NCBI RefSeq assembly: GCF_020621385.1 | Contig: NZ_JAESVA010000005.1 | Location: forward strand, 62,001 to 126,000 | Reading direction: 5' to 3' | DNA length: 64,000 nucleotides | DNA from: Acidisoma cellulosilyticum | Lineage (GTDB): Bacteria; Pseudomonadota; Alphaproteobacteria; Acetobacterales; Acetobacteraceae | Notes under the pieces: generated by a model | Told to the model about the DNA's origin: nothing | Seen by the model: the letters and a program-made list of their open reading frames with translations, nothing else | Databases searched by the model: none | Position numbers and translations under genes: made by a program | Shown: in pieces, positions 16,942 through 25,640 of the stretch | How the letters are laid out: each line of letters starts with the position of its first letter | Position numbering within the stretch: position 1 is the first letter of the stretch

Positions 16942-17060
16942 GTCGTCGCCCGCGGGCTCGTCCCGCGGGTCTACCCGTTCGGACAATCTGACGGCGTTTG
17001 GGCGCCTGGCTGGCCGCGCCACAACGGGTAGGTGCGCGCAACGAGTGCGCGCATGACGAT
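16942..17060. repeat. Nested inverted-repeat element between convergent genes
   Basis: This gap holds several stacked palindromes. CCCGCGGG occurs at 16949-16956 and 16962-16969 around CTCGT. CTACCCGTT at 16971-16979 pairs with AACGGGTAG at 17023-17031. TGCGCGCA occurs at 17033-17040 and 17046-17053 around ACGAG. The two edges, TCGTCGCCCGC and GCGCATGACGA, are themselves an imperfect inverted pair. The whole resembles a small dispersed palindromic element. It may also stop transcription from both the creatininase and LysR genes, but there is no U-run. Confidence 0.5.
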
Positions 17061-17115
17061 TAGAAACTGCGCGGGCGACTAAAAGAAGGAGCCGGCGGGC
17101 GACAGGAAAGCGGGT

Positions 17116-18021
17116 TTAACCCCCCGCAGTCGTGGTGATGGCGGCTTTGATCTGCTCGGCCATCAGGCTGGTCAGCGCATCGACGCCGCGATCCCGCCCG
17201 ATCAGCATCAGCGTCTGCACGCGGCCGCGCAGCTCATGCACCGGCACATAGGCCAGCCGGCCGGCGCGCTTTTCCCATTCGATATCGAAGGGCGTGAGGA
17301 AGGTAATGGCCTGATCCAGCATCGCCGCGTGGCGCATCACCTCGATGGAATTCGTCTCCAGCGCCGGCTCTACCTGCAGCTGAATGGCCGAGAAGGCTTC
17401 GTTCAGATAGGGGCGGATCGCCATGCCCTCCTCGGCGATGATCAGCGGATAATCGGCGCAATCGCTCAGCCGCAGCTGGTTGTGGCTGGCCAGCGGATGG
17501 TCCGGCGCCATTACCGCACCCAGCCGCCCGACGCCGGAGGCCAGCACGCGCAGGCTGGGGTCGCGCGGAAAGTCGAAGCCGAGACCAAGATCGGCCTCAC
17601 CGGCCGAGACCGCCGCCATGATATCCTGCCCCGAGGGCAGCAGCCGCATGGTCAGCTTCACGCGGGGGGAATTGCGGCGGAAATCGACCGCGATGCGCGG
17701 CACCATATTGGCGGCAAGGCCGCTCATGATCGCGAGCGTAATCTCGCCCCGCCGCAACCCTTTCAACTCCTCGATACGGCTCTGCACCCGCTCCATATCT
17801 TTCAGCACCTGCCGGACATGGCGGATGACGATCTCCCCCGCCGTCGTCGGCATCAGCTTGCGCGGCAGGCGCAGAAACAGCGGTGTGCCGAGTTCGGCCT
17901 CCAGCGCCAAAATCTGGCGATTGATGGCGGAGGACGCGACATTCAGCCGGGCGGAGGCCTTTCGCATCGAGCCGGTGCGCGCCACTTCGTCCAGATAATG
18001 CAGCAGGCGGTTATGCAGCAT
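17116..18021 (-). CDS. LysR-type transcriptional regulator
   Basis: The 301-residue regulator has an N-terminal winged helix-turn-helix (LHYLDEVARTGSMRKASARL then INRQILALEAELG) and a C-terminal periplasmic-binding-like effector domain. ATG 18021 is chosen because GAGGT lies just upstream and the HTH starts at the usual distance; the longer frame to 18234 crosses the promoter. It is divergent from the Rieske oxygenase gene, the classic LysR arrangement, so it probably controls that gene and itself in response to a pathway compound. Confidence 0.9.
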   Translation of the reverse strand: MLHNRLLHYLDEVARTGSMRKASARLNVASSAINRQILALEAELGTPLFLRLPRKLMPTTAGEIVIRHVRQVLKDMERVQSRIEELKGLRRGEITLAIMSGLAANMVPRIAVDFRRNSPRVKLTMRLLPSGQDIMAAVSAGEADLGLGFDFPRDPSLRVLASGVGRLGAVMAPDHPLASHNQLRLSDCADYPLIIAEEGMAIRPYLNEAFSAIQLQVEPALETNSIEVMRHAAMLDQAITFLTPFDIEWEKRAGRLAYVPVHELRGRVQTLMLIGRDRGVDALTSLMAEQIKAAITTTAGG

Positions 18022-18082
18022 GGGACCTCGGTCAGGCAGCGGATGATCGGCAACCGCTCTCATTAAGGCAGCGGTGCGGACT

Positions 18083-18144
18083 GCATTCAATGCTTTTCCC
18101 GGGCTTTTGCTTCCGCTTCTATGGCAAGAGGTTGCTATCCTCTT
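18083..18144. promoter_or_regulatory. Candidate LysR operators in divergent promoter
   Basis: The 143-bp space between the LysR and Rieske genes contains two symmetric sites. GCATT-C-AATGC lies at 18083-18093, and AAGAGG-N7-CCTCTT at 18126-18144. The second lies about 20 bp before the Rieske start codon. Their placement suits a LysR recognition site and an activation/repression site, but neither has been compared with a known motif. Confidence 0.4.
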
Positions 18145-18164
18145 TTTGTGGGAGTGCTGGGCCG

Positions 18165-19199
18165 ATGTTGACGACGAAGCAAAAGACCCTGCGGCATTTC
18201 TGGTATCCGACTCTGAGGTTGGATGAGGTCGCATCCGGCCCGAAATCCTTCCGGCTGATGGGGGAGGATATCGTGGTTTTCGTCACTGCGGATGGAACCC
18301 CGGCGGCGCTGGAAGATCGCTGTTGCCACCGCACGGCCAAGCTGTCCAAGGGCTGGTGCGATGAAAGCCTGATCGTTTGCGGCTATCACGGCTGGGCCTT
18401 TCAGGCGGACGGCCAGCTTGCCCGCATTCCGCAATTCGATCCCGAGACGCCTTTCCCCAAGCATCGCGTGAAGTCCTATCACGCGGCGGCAAAATACGGT
18501 TATCTATGGGTCGCGCTGGATGACCCGATCGCGCCGATTTTCGATATACCGGAGGAGGATGATCCCGGTTTTCGCCGCATCTTCCAATTCTATGAAAGCT
18601 GGGACACGGCGCCTTTGCGGCTGATGGAAAACTCCTTCGACAATGCGCATTTCGCCTTTGTCCATGCCGGCACCTTCGGGGACATCAAGCAGCCGAAACC
18701 CAAGGTCTATTCCATCGAGGAGACCGATTACGGTTTCAAGGCGACGACGGTGGTGGATATCCTCAACCCGCCGGCGGCCCATGCCGTGACGGGCACGACG
18801 GACCCCACCACGACGCGCAGCATGGTCAACCACTGGTATCTGCCGTTTTCGCGGCGGATGGATATGACCTACCCGAGTGGCATTCGGCATATCATCATCA
18901 ATGTCGCGACACCGGTGGAGGACGGTAAAATTCAGCTCATCCAGCTGCTATACCGCAATGACCGGGAAGAAGATTGCTCAACCGAAAAGCTCATCGCCTG
19001 GGACGCGACCATTGTGCATGAAGATCGGGAGGTGCTGGAATCGACCAGCCCGGACGCGATCCTGGATGTGCAAAGGCGGATCGAGGCGCATATGCCGTCA
19101 GATCGGCCGGGCCTGATCATGCGCAAACGCCTGCTGTCGCTGTTGCATGCGCATGGCGAGCAGGAAGTGACATATGACTATCCGGCTCATGGAGTGTGA
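18165..19199 (+). CDS. Rieske non-heme iron oxygenase (alpha subunit type)
   Basis: The 344-residue oxygenase has a Rieske centre with C53, H55, C72 and H75 (CxH and CxxH motifs), followed by a catalytic mononuclear iron site with D159, H162 and H167 in an NSFDNAHFAFVH motif. Enzymes of this size and pattern include vanillate O-demethylases, N-demethylases and pheophorbide a oxygenases. ATG 18165 has GGGAG upstream. The stop lies one base before the deaminase start, so the two proteins are made together and may act in sequence on one heterocycle. No ferredoxin reductase gene is adjacent, so electrons must come from elsewhere. Confidence 0.88.
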   Translation: MLTTKQKTLRHFWYPTLRLDEVASGPKSFRLMGEDIVVFVTADGTPAALEDRCCHRTAKLSKGWCDESLIVCGYHGWAFQADGQLARIPQFDPETPFPKHRVKSYHAAAKYGYLWVALDDPIAPIFDIPEEDDPGFRRIFQFYESWDTAPLRLMENSFDNAHFAFVHAGTFGDIKQPKPKVYSIEETDYGFKATTVVDILNPPAAHAVTGTTDPTTTRSMVNHWYLPFSRRMDMTYPSGIRHIIINVATPVEDGKIQLIQLLYRNDREEDCSTEKLIAWDATIVHEDREVLESTSPDAILDVQRRIEAHMPSDRPGLIMRKRLLSLLHAHGEQEVTYDYPAHGV

Positions 19200-19200
19200 G

Positions 19201-20565
19201 ATGACAGGTTTTGCCATTCCGACCACCAGCACCTTTTGGCTGCGCCGCGCCGCCATTCCTGCCGGCACGCTCTCGGTCGATGCCGCTGCCAGCCTCGGCG
19301 AGCCTCGCCACGGCTATCTGTATGACGCCGATATCCTTATCGAGAATGGCCGCATCGCGGCGATCGAACCGGCCGGGACGGTGGGGGAGGGGACGGATCT
19401 GCAAAGCCGCATCGTCTTTCCGACCTTCGTCGATATGCACACGCATCTCGATAAGGGCCATGTCGTGGCCCGCACACCCAACCCGGACGGCAGCTTCACC
19501 GGCGCGCTGACTGCGACGGGGGCGGATCGTGCGGCCTATTGGACGGCGGAAGACATCGCGCTGCGCATGGATTTCGGCCTGCGCTGCGCCTTTGCCCATG
19601 GCGTCGGCGCCATCCGCACGCATCTCGACAGCTTCGCCGAACAGGCCGAGATTTCCTGGGGCGTGTTCCGGGATATGCGCGCGCGTTGGCAAGGCAAGAT
19701 CGCTCTTCAGGCTGTCGCGCTGACCACCATCGACCAGTATGACACGCCCTTCGGCGCAGACCTCGCAGCACTTGTCGCCCGGTCAGGGGGCATCCTCGGC
19801 GCGGTAACGCGAATGTCGGGTGTCGATCACGGTGCGATCGTGGAAATCGACCGATTGCTCGATCTGCTCTTCGCCCAGGCCAAGCGTTACGGTTTGGATG
19901 TCGATCTGCATGTCGATGAAACCGATGATGTCGCGGCCTTCACGCTGCCGCGGATTGCCGCGGCTATCGAGCGCAATGACTTCACCGGCAAGGTCACCTG
20001 CGGCCATTGCTGCAACCTCGCTTTGCAGCCGGACAGCGTGGCGGCCGAGACCATCGCGCATCTGGCGCGGCTGGGCGTCACTGTCGTGTCACTGCCCTCG
20101 GCCAATATGTATCTGCAGGATCGGCATGCCGGGCGCACGCCGCGCTGGCGCGGGGTGACCTTGGCGCATGAGCTGAAGGCCGCCGGCGTTCCCTTCGCCT
20201 TCGCCACAGACAATTGCCGCGACGCCTTCGTGCCTTACGGGGACCATGACACGCTGGACAGTTTCCGCTTCGCGCTGCGCGTGTCTCACCTCGATCACCC
20301 TTACGGCGATTGGGCGGGCGCCATTACCCAGGTGCCGGCGACGACGATGGGCCTGACGGATTGCGGCCTGATCGCGGTCGCGCGCACCGCCGATCTGGTG
20401 CTGACGCGGGCGCGCAGCTTCGACGAAATCACCTCTCGTCCGCAGGCGGACCGGGTCGTGCTGCGCGGAGGTAAGGTTATTGACCAGACCTTGCCGGACT
20501 ATGCGGAGCTTGACGGGCTGACGGAGGCCGCACCCCGCACGCTGGCGGGGCCGAGTGCCGCCTGA
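19201..20565 (+). CDS. Cytosine-deaminase-like amidohydrolase (CodA family)
   Basis: The 454-residue enzyme has the metal and catalytic residues of CodA-type deaminases in order: DMHTHLDKGH (HxH), DLHVDETDD (His and Glu), TCGHCCNL (His) and FATDNCRDAF (Asp). CodA relatives deaminate cytosine, isoguanine, 5-methylcytosine, creatinine or ammelide-type rings. ATG 19201 is preceded by GGAGTG; the longer frame from 19174 overlaps the Rieske gene. Co-expression with a Rieske oxygenase suggests hydroxylation or demethylation coupled to deamination of a ring. The substrate is unknown. Confidence 0.85.
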   Translation: MTGFAIPTTSTFWLRRAAIPAGTLSVDAAASLGEPRHGYLYDADILIENGRIAAIEPAGTVGEGTDLQSRIVFPTFVDMHTHLDKGHVVARTPNPDGSFTGALTATGADRAAYWTAEDIALRMDFGLRCAFAHGVGAIRTHLDSFAEQAEISWGVFRDMRARWQGKIALQAVALTTIDQYDTPFGADLAALVARSGGILGAVTRMSGVDHGAIVEIDRLLDLLFAQAKRYGLDVDLHVDETDDVAAFTLPRIAAAIERNDFTGKVTCGHCCNLALQPDSVAAETIAHLARLGVTVVSLPSANMYLQDRHAGRTPRWRGVTLAHELKAAGVPFAFATDNCRDAFVPYGDHDTLDSFRFALRVSHLDHPYGDWAGAITQVPATTMGLTDCGLIAVARTADLVLTRARSFDEITSRPQADRVVLRGGKVIDQTLPDYAELDGLTEAAPRTLAGPSAA

Positions 20566-20568
20566 CGG

Positions 20569-20892
20569 TCAGACCCGCTTGCCTCGGATATGGACCGGCA
20601 TGATGTCCGTGAAATTGCCGACATCGGCGGCAATGCCGGGCATGCCGGCTGAGGTCATGCAGGCGGTGAAGGCGTCTTCGTCGCGGTAGCGGCATTCGCA
20701 GATGGCGATGGTGCCGGTGCCTTGTGTCGGCGGAAAGAAGACCTCGGCGCTGGTCAGTCCCAAGGCCCCGAACAGCCGGCGCAGCATCGGCAAATGCCGC
20801 TCCACATAATAGCTGCGGTCGAAGCGGGATTCCGCGCTGCCCTGATAGGTGACGAACATGATCACCTCGCCGTTCCGGCCGTATTCCGTCAT
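20569..20892 (-). CDS. EthD-domain protein
   Basis: The 107-residue protein is a dimeric alpha/beta-barrel (EthD/YciI-like) domain, shown by MFVTYQGSAESRFDRSYYVE followed by RHLPMLRRLFG. EthD proteins accompany several oxygenase systems. Some act as lyases or hydratases, and the function is often unclear. It is the last gene of the minus-strand group starting at 25.6 kb and converges on the deaminase with 3 bp between the stops. Confidence 0.75.
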   Translation of the reverse strand: MTEYGRNGEVIMFVTYQGSAESRFDRSYYVERHLPMLRRLFGALGLTSAEVFFPPTQGTGTIAICECRYRDEDAFTACMTSAGMPGIAADVGNFTDIMPVHIRGKRV

Positions 20893-21001
20893 ATTCCTGT
20901 CCTTCGGGCTTAAGTAGCCCGCATGCGGCCTACTTCCATCGCTTGAGCCTGGACCAGTTATGCGGCTCTTTGAAGGCGGGGCCAGAGCGCGGCTGACCCG
21001 G

Positions 21002-21583
21002 TCAGAACGCTGAGATCCGCCGCTCGACCCTGGCCAGATGCGCCGTCAGCTGGGCCTCCGTCGCCCGGTTCATGTCATAGAAGGCGAGGTGTTCCACCGT
21101 CGCGCCGGGCTTGATGGTGACGCGCAACACGCGCGTCACCATCTTGCGGGGCGGATCGCCGGCCAGAAAGGCGCGCGTGCGATTGCCGCCATAGGTCAAG
21201 CAGGCCGTCAGCTTGCCGATATTATGCAGCATCGTGGCGACCTTGCCGTCCACCATGTCGAAGGAGACGCCGGGCAGGAACACGCGGTCGAAATAGCCTT
21301 TCAGTATCGCCGGGAAGCCGAAATTCCAGACCGGGGAGACGATCACCAAAGCCTCCGCCGCCTGCAGCCGCGCCACATAGTCGGCCACCGGAGCGCGATT
21401 GGCCGGACTGTCGTGATAGGCGAGCCGCTCCGCCCGCGTCAGCACCGGCTGAAACCCTTCGGCGTAGAGGTCGCAGTTATCGATCGTGTGACCGGCGCGG
21501 CGCAGGCCTTTCAAGGCGGCCTGATGTACTGCCGCATTGAAACTGGTCTCGACCGGATGGGCGTAGAGGACCAGGACTTTCAT
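21002..21583 (-). CDS. Flavodoxin-fold NAD(P)H dehydrogenase (quinone)
   Basis: The 193-residue protein has the Flavodoxin_2/NQO1 pattern. KVLVLYAHPVETSFN begins the FMN-binding fold, SPVWNFGFPAILKGYFDRVF forms the isoalloxazine pocket, and LTYGGNRT follows. It likely reduces quinones or another flavin with NAD(P)H in the cytosol. ATG 21583 shares bases with the upstream FAD oxidase stop (TGATG), so the two are translationally coupled. It might supply reduced flavin to the LLM monooxygenase of the facing operon, but that is inference. Confidence 0.82.
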   Translation of the reverse strand: MKVLVLYAHPVETSFNAAVHQAALKGLRRAGHTIDNCDLYAEGFQPVLTRAERLAYHDSPANRAPVADYVARLQAAEALVIVSPVWNFGFPAILKGYFDRVFLPGVSFDMVDGKVATMLHNIGKLTACLTYGGNRTRAFLAGDPPRKMVTRVLRVTIKPGATVEHLAFYDMNRATEAQLTAHLARVERRISAF

Positions 21584-22989
21584 CAGGCGGCCGGCTGGCT
21601 GAACAGATAGGGGCGGGGGTCGGAAAAGTCGAAATCGGGATTGTCCCAGGCGATCATCTTGCCGGGGTTGAGCAGGCCTTTGGGGTCGACCTCCCGCTTG
21701 AAGGCAAGCTGCCCAAGGTCCGAGCGCTTCATGCCGCCCTCTTCCAGCGTATAACGATGCGGATTGAAGACGAGGCAGCCATTGTCTTCGAAGATGCGAA
21801 TGATCTCGTCCAGCCGCTCCTCGGTCGTGAAGCGGATCAGCGGCAGGCCGGAACAAACGATGTTGCTGTCGAAGCGGATGAATTCCAGATGATCCATCAT
21901 CTCATCGCCGATCAGCCTGCCCATTTTCGCCACGGCCGCCACGTGATCGGGGTAGGGATAGAGGGTCTGCAGATAGGTCAGCGCCGGCTCGACGCGGCGT
22001 GCCACCAGCGTCGTATGGTTCCAGGTCAGTTCGAACAGCGGCGGCAGGGACTTGGCTGTCTCGGCGTCGATAAGGTCTGACCGAAACACCGTCTCGCCGC
22101 GATGGCGTCGGGTGAAGGCCTCCAGCGCGGAGGCGGAATGGGGCGCGACCATGATCAGCACGGCCGCCTGATCGGCGGTGAGGAAACGTCCATGCTGGGA
22201 AAAATAGCGGTGCCCCACGCCCGGACCCATGACGGAGAGTTCCTTGAGCAGAATGCCGTCCTCCCGTCCCAGCGCATCGGCGAAAGCGGTTGCCCGTTCC
22301 ATGCCGTCGAAAGCGATGATGGCGTCGATCCAGTCATAGGCCACCGTCAGCGGCACTTCGCATTCGGTGATGATACCGTTGGTGCCATAGGCATGGGCGA
22401 CCTTGGCGATATCGTCGCCCGTCAGGTCCAGCACGCGCGGGTGCGCCTCCATCGTGACGACGCGGGTGCGCGTGACATTGCCGAGGTTGCGCAGGCCACC
22501 CCAGCGGATGGACCCGACACCGCCGGACCCGCCGGCGATGAAGCCGCCGATGGAGGCTGTGCGATGGGTGGAGGGAAACATCCGCAACTCCTGCCCCGAA
22601 TGGGCGCGGGTGGCGGCGTCTATCTTGCCAAGCAAGGCGCCGGCTTCCGCAATCACGTAGCCTGGGCCGATGTCCTTGATGCCGCTCAGTTCATGCAGGT
22701 CCAGCACCATGCCGCCGGCAAGCGGCATGGCCTGGCCGTAATTGCCGGTGCCGGCGCCGCGCGGGGTGACGGGAATATCGAGCGCGAAGGCAGCGGCCAG
22801 CGTGCGCACCACCTCGTCCTCGGTCTTCGGCGTCACCACAATCTCACCCAGGACGCTGTCCAGCACGCGCTTCAGAACGGGCGAATACCAGTAGAAGTCG
22901 CGGCTTTTTTTGCGCACCAGGGCCGGGTCATCCTCGACCGCGATGCCGTCGAGCCTGGTTTTAAGGGCCTGGATTTTGGCACTATCCAT
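21583..22989 (-). CDS. FAD-binding oxidoreductase (PCMH/GlcD family)
   Basis: The 468-residue flavoprotein has a PCMH-type FAD domain with VTPRGAGTGNYGQAMPLAGG near residues 70-90, an MFPSTHRTASIGGFIAGGSG loop, and the GlcD-like C-terminus ending in the LLNPGKM motif. Relatives oxidise 2-hydroxy acids such as glycolate and lactate, or alcohols, passing electrons to the respiratory chain. ATG 22989 is used because the longer frame to 23031 runs into the permease gene. The substrate could be a hydroxylated product of the cluster. Confidence 0.83.
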   Translation of the reverse strand: MDSAKIQALKTRLDGIAVEDDPALVRKKSRDFYWYSPVLKRVLDSVLGEIVVTPKTEDEVVRTLAAAFALDIPVTPRGAGTGNYGQAMPLAGGMVLDLHELSGIKDIGPGYVIAEAGALLGKIDAATRAHSGQELRMFPSTHRTASIGGFIAGGSGGVGSIRWGGLRNLGNVTRTRVVTMEAHPRVLDLTGDDIAKVAHAYGTNGIITECEVPLTVAYDWIDAIIAFDGMERATAFADALGREDGILLKELSVMGPGVGHRYFSQHGRFLTADQAAVLIMVAPHSASALEAFTRRHRGETVFRSDLIDAETAKSLPPLFELTWNHTTLVARRVEPALTYLQTLYPYPDHVAAVAKMGRLIGDEMMDHLEFIRFDSNIVCSGLPLIRFTTEERLDEIIRIFEDNGCLVFNPHRYTLEEGGMKRSDLGQLAFKREVDPKGLLNPGKMIAWDNPDFDFSDPRPYLFSQPAA

Positions 22990-23002
22990 TCGGGAGTTTC
23001 CC

Positions 23003-23824
23003 TCAATTCTCGCGCCGCACGGCGCTTTCATGCCAATGCCGCAGGGCCAGATATTCGATCAGGCTCATGACACCGAAGATCAGAATGCCGAGCACGGAGA
23101 GCAGGCCAAGGGCCGCGAACATACGCGGAATATCCAACCGATTGCCGGCTTCGATGATACGCCAGGCCAGACCGGTGGAGGCCCCGCTGCCGGCGACGAA
23201 TTCCGCGACCACCGCACCGATCAACGACAGTCCGCCGGAAATCTTCATGCCCGCCAGGATAAAGGGCAGGGCGCCGGGAAACTGGATTTCCGTCAGCACC
23301 CGCCAGCGCGAGGCACCGTAAAGCTGCATGAGGTTGCGCAGGTTGTGATCGGTCGAGCGTAGACCCAGCGTCGTATTCGACAGGATCGGAAAGAAAGCGA
23401 CCAGCCAGGCGAGGATGAGCAGAGCCAGGCGCACATTGTCATAGCCGACCCAGATGATGATCAGCGGCGCGATGGAGACAACCGGCGTCACCTGCAGGAT
23501 CACGGCATAGGGAAAGAAGGCGGTTGCGATCCAGCGTGATTGGGCGAACAGCACGGCCAGCGCGACACCGCCAATGACGGCGGCGATGAAGGCTTCCACC
23601 GTGACCGTCAGCGTGAACCAGAGCGAGCCCATGAGGCTCCAAAAATTGCCGATCAAGGCCTGCCAGATCAACGTCGGCGCCGGCAGCACGAATTTCGGCA
23701 CGCCGAGGGTCGTGACGACGATCTGCCAAACGATCAGGAAAATGGCACCGACCAGCAGTGGCAAAGCGACTTTCAGAACCTGACCATAGATGTCGGGCGG
23801 ATGCTGGATGGGGGCTTCGCTCAT
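23003..23824 (-). CDS. ABC transporter permease (second NMT1/THI5-type importer)
   Basis: The 273-residue inner-membrane protein has about six hydrophobic segments and the cytoplasmic loop LYGASRWRVLTEIQFPGALP that docks with the ATPase. The start overlaps the ATPase stop by four bases. Unlike the first importer, this set has a single permease gene, so it should work as a homodimer. It is encoded directly upstream of the FAD oxidase, within one transcript. Confidence 0.85.
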   Translation of the reverse strand: MSEAPIQHPPDIYGQVLKVALPLLVGAIFLIVWQIVVTTLGVPKFVLPAPTLIWQALIGNFWSLMGSLWFTLTVTVEAFIAAVIGGVALAVLFAQSRWIATAFFPYAVILQVTPVVSIAPLIIIWVGYDNVRLALLILAWLVAFFPILSNTTLGLRSTDHNLRNLMQLYGASRWRVLTEIQFPGALPFILAGMKISGGLSLIGAVVAEFVAGSGASTGLAWRIIEAGNRLDIPRMFAALGLLSVLGILIFGVMSLIEYLALRHWHESAVRREN

Positions 23825-24633
23825 GTCATCGTCTCATGCAAGGCGGCGGAGACGAGGCGGCAATAGTCATTGTAGCGGCTGGAGAGCCGAAAGGCCTCGG
23901 AACGCGGATAGGGTTCATCGATGCGGATATCGGCTGTCACCCGGCCTGGGCGCGCGCCCATGACCACGATGCGGTCGGAGAGATAGACGGATTCGTAGAC
24001 GCTATGGGTGACGAAAATCACCGTCCAATGCTGACCTGCCCACATGGCGAGCAGATCGTCATTCAGGCGAAACCGCGTGATCTCATCCAAGGCCGCGAAA
24101 GGCTCGTCCATCAAAAGAACACTGGGCCGGGTGATCAATCCGCGCGCGATGGAGACGCGCATTTTCATGCCGCCGGACAATTCGCGCGGATAGGCTTTTC
24201 CGAAATTTTCCAGACCTACTTTCGTCAGCGCGTCGCGGATGATTGGCGCCGCCTGGCGGCGAGACATGCGTTTGAGCTTGAGCGGCAGATAGACATTGTC
24301 GAACACCGTCGCCCAGGGCATCAGCGTCGGCTCCTGAAAGACGAAGCCGATATCGTGCTCAGGCTCGCCGCGCGCGGTATGGGCTGTCTGCGGCCAGTCG
24401 ATACGCCCGGCGGAAATCTCGCCCAACCCCGCGATCAGCCGCAGCAGCGTGCTTTTGCCGCAGCCCGAAGGGCCAAGCAGGCTGACGAATTCGGATTGGC
24501 CGATGGCAAGGTCAACATCGCGTAGCGCCGTCGTGCCGTTCCCATAGGTCTTGGTGACGCCGTTCAGCGTGATGATCGGCTTCGCCGTGTGCGGCGAGGC
24601 GCTTGCCGCTTCCGGCGCGAACATCTGCATCAA
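23821..24633 (-). CDS. ABC transporter ATP-binding protein (second importer)
   Basis: The 270-residue ATPase has Walker A GPSGCGKST, the signature LSGGMKMR (slightly unusual after GGM), Walker B VLLMDEPFAALD and the switch histidine in IFVTHSVYES. It is of the SsuB/TauB type. It lies between its binding protein and permease with four-base overlaps on both sides, showing tight coupling. The substrate is set by the binding protein. Confidence 0.9.
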   Translation of the reverse strand: MMQMFAPEAASASPHTAKPIITLNGVTKTYGNGTTALRDVDLAIGQSEFVSLLGPSGCGKSTLLRLIAGLGEISAGRIDWPQTAHTARGEPEHDIGFVFQEPTLMPWATVFDNVYLPLKLKRMSRRQAAPIIRDALTKVGLENFGKAYPRELSGGMKMRVSIARGLITRPSVLLMDEPFAALDEITRFRLNDDLLAMWAGQHWTVIFVTHSVYESVYLSDRIVVMGARPGRVTADIRIDEPYPRSEAFRLSSRYNDYCRLVSAALHETMT

Positions 24634-25640
24634 TGGCTGGCAGCCAGGGCAAGGCCCTTATCGACAAAGCGCAAGGTATAGCCAGCCTTGTAATCGAGAT
24701 TGGCGGGATAGACGCCTTCCTTTGACATGACATCGAAGAAGGTTTTCCAGCGTGCATCCGTCATGGCGCCGATGCCGAGCTTGGCCGCATCGCCGCCTTC
24801 GATCATGCCCTCGGCCTTCATCGTCTTGATGGCATAGGCAATGACACCGTCACTCTCATCCGGGTCATCCTTTTCGATGAGCTTATCGGCGGGTGACGGA
24901 TCGGCATGCAGATAATCGTACCAGCCCTGGATACTGGCATCGACGAATTTCTGAACGACGTCCGGATGCGCGTCGATCATTGTCTGCGAGACCATGACGA
25001 GCGAGGCGTAGGACGGATAGCCGGCATCGGCGAAGAGGAAGACCTGCGGTTTAAAACCGCCTTGCTGTTCCACCAGATAAGGTTCGGAGGAGATATAGCC
25101 TTGCTGAATGGCGTTCTTGTTCACCAGAAAGGGCGCCATGTTGAAGGTATAGGGGCGGATCTGGCTGTCGCTATACCCGTATTTGGCCTTCAGCCAGAGA
25201 AAGAAGGTATCGGCGGAGCCGGCGGCGATCATCACCGGCTTGCCCTTGATATCGGCGAGGCTTTTGATATCGGGACGTGGATGCGTCATCAGGCATTGCG
25301 GGTCTTTCTGCGACGCCGCCATGACGGCCACGACATGCGCGCCGGCCTGGACGAGGTTGAGCGGTCCAAAACTATTGGAGCCGATGGCGAAATCGACCGC
25401 GCCGGCGGCGAGCAGCTGCATATTGTCGATGCCCGGGCCGCCCTGGCGGATCGTTACGTCCAGCCCGGCTTTTTTATACAGGCCGAGCGCCAGCGCCTCA
25501 TAGAAACCGCCATGTTCGGCCTCGGCCTTCCAGTCGGTGACGAAGGTGATTTTCGTATCGGCCGCCGCCGCCGGGCGGAGATGAAGGGTGAAGGCAGCGG
25601 CCAGTGCGATCATTGCGGCGCGTTTCAGCACTCGGCGCAT
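24630..25640 (-). CDS. NMT1/THI5-family ABC substrate-binding protein (second importer)
   Basis: The 336-residue periplasmic protein has a signal peptide ending AAAA near residue 27, then ITFVTDWKAEAEHGGFYEALALGLYKKAG, the THI5/NMT1 pattern. HGGFYEAL is typical of proteins binding pyrimidine or thiamine-precursor-like ligands, though specificity is not proven. I use ATG 25640, eight bases after GGGAG; a GTG at 25643 is an alternative. It is the first gene of the minus-strand unit running to 20.6 kb. Confidence 0.85.
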   Translation of the reverse strand: MRRVLKRAAMIALAAAFTLHLRPAAAADTKITFVTDWKAEAEHGGFYEALALGLYKKAGLDVTIRQGGPGIDNMQLLAAGAVDFAIGSNSFGPLNLVQAGAHVVAVMAASQKDPQCLMTHPRPDIKSLADIKGKPVMIAAGSADTFFLWLKAKYGYSDSQIRPYTFNMAPFLVNKNAIQQGYISSEPYLVEQQGGFKPQVFLFADAGYPSYASLVMVSQTMIDAHPDVVQKFVDASIQGWYDYLHADPSPADKLIEKDDPDESDGVIAYAIKTMKAEGMIEGGDAAKLGIGAMTDARWKTFFDVMSKEGVYPANLDYKAGYTLRFVDKGLALAASH

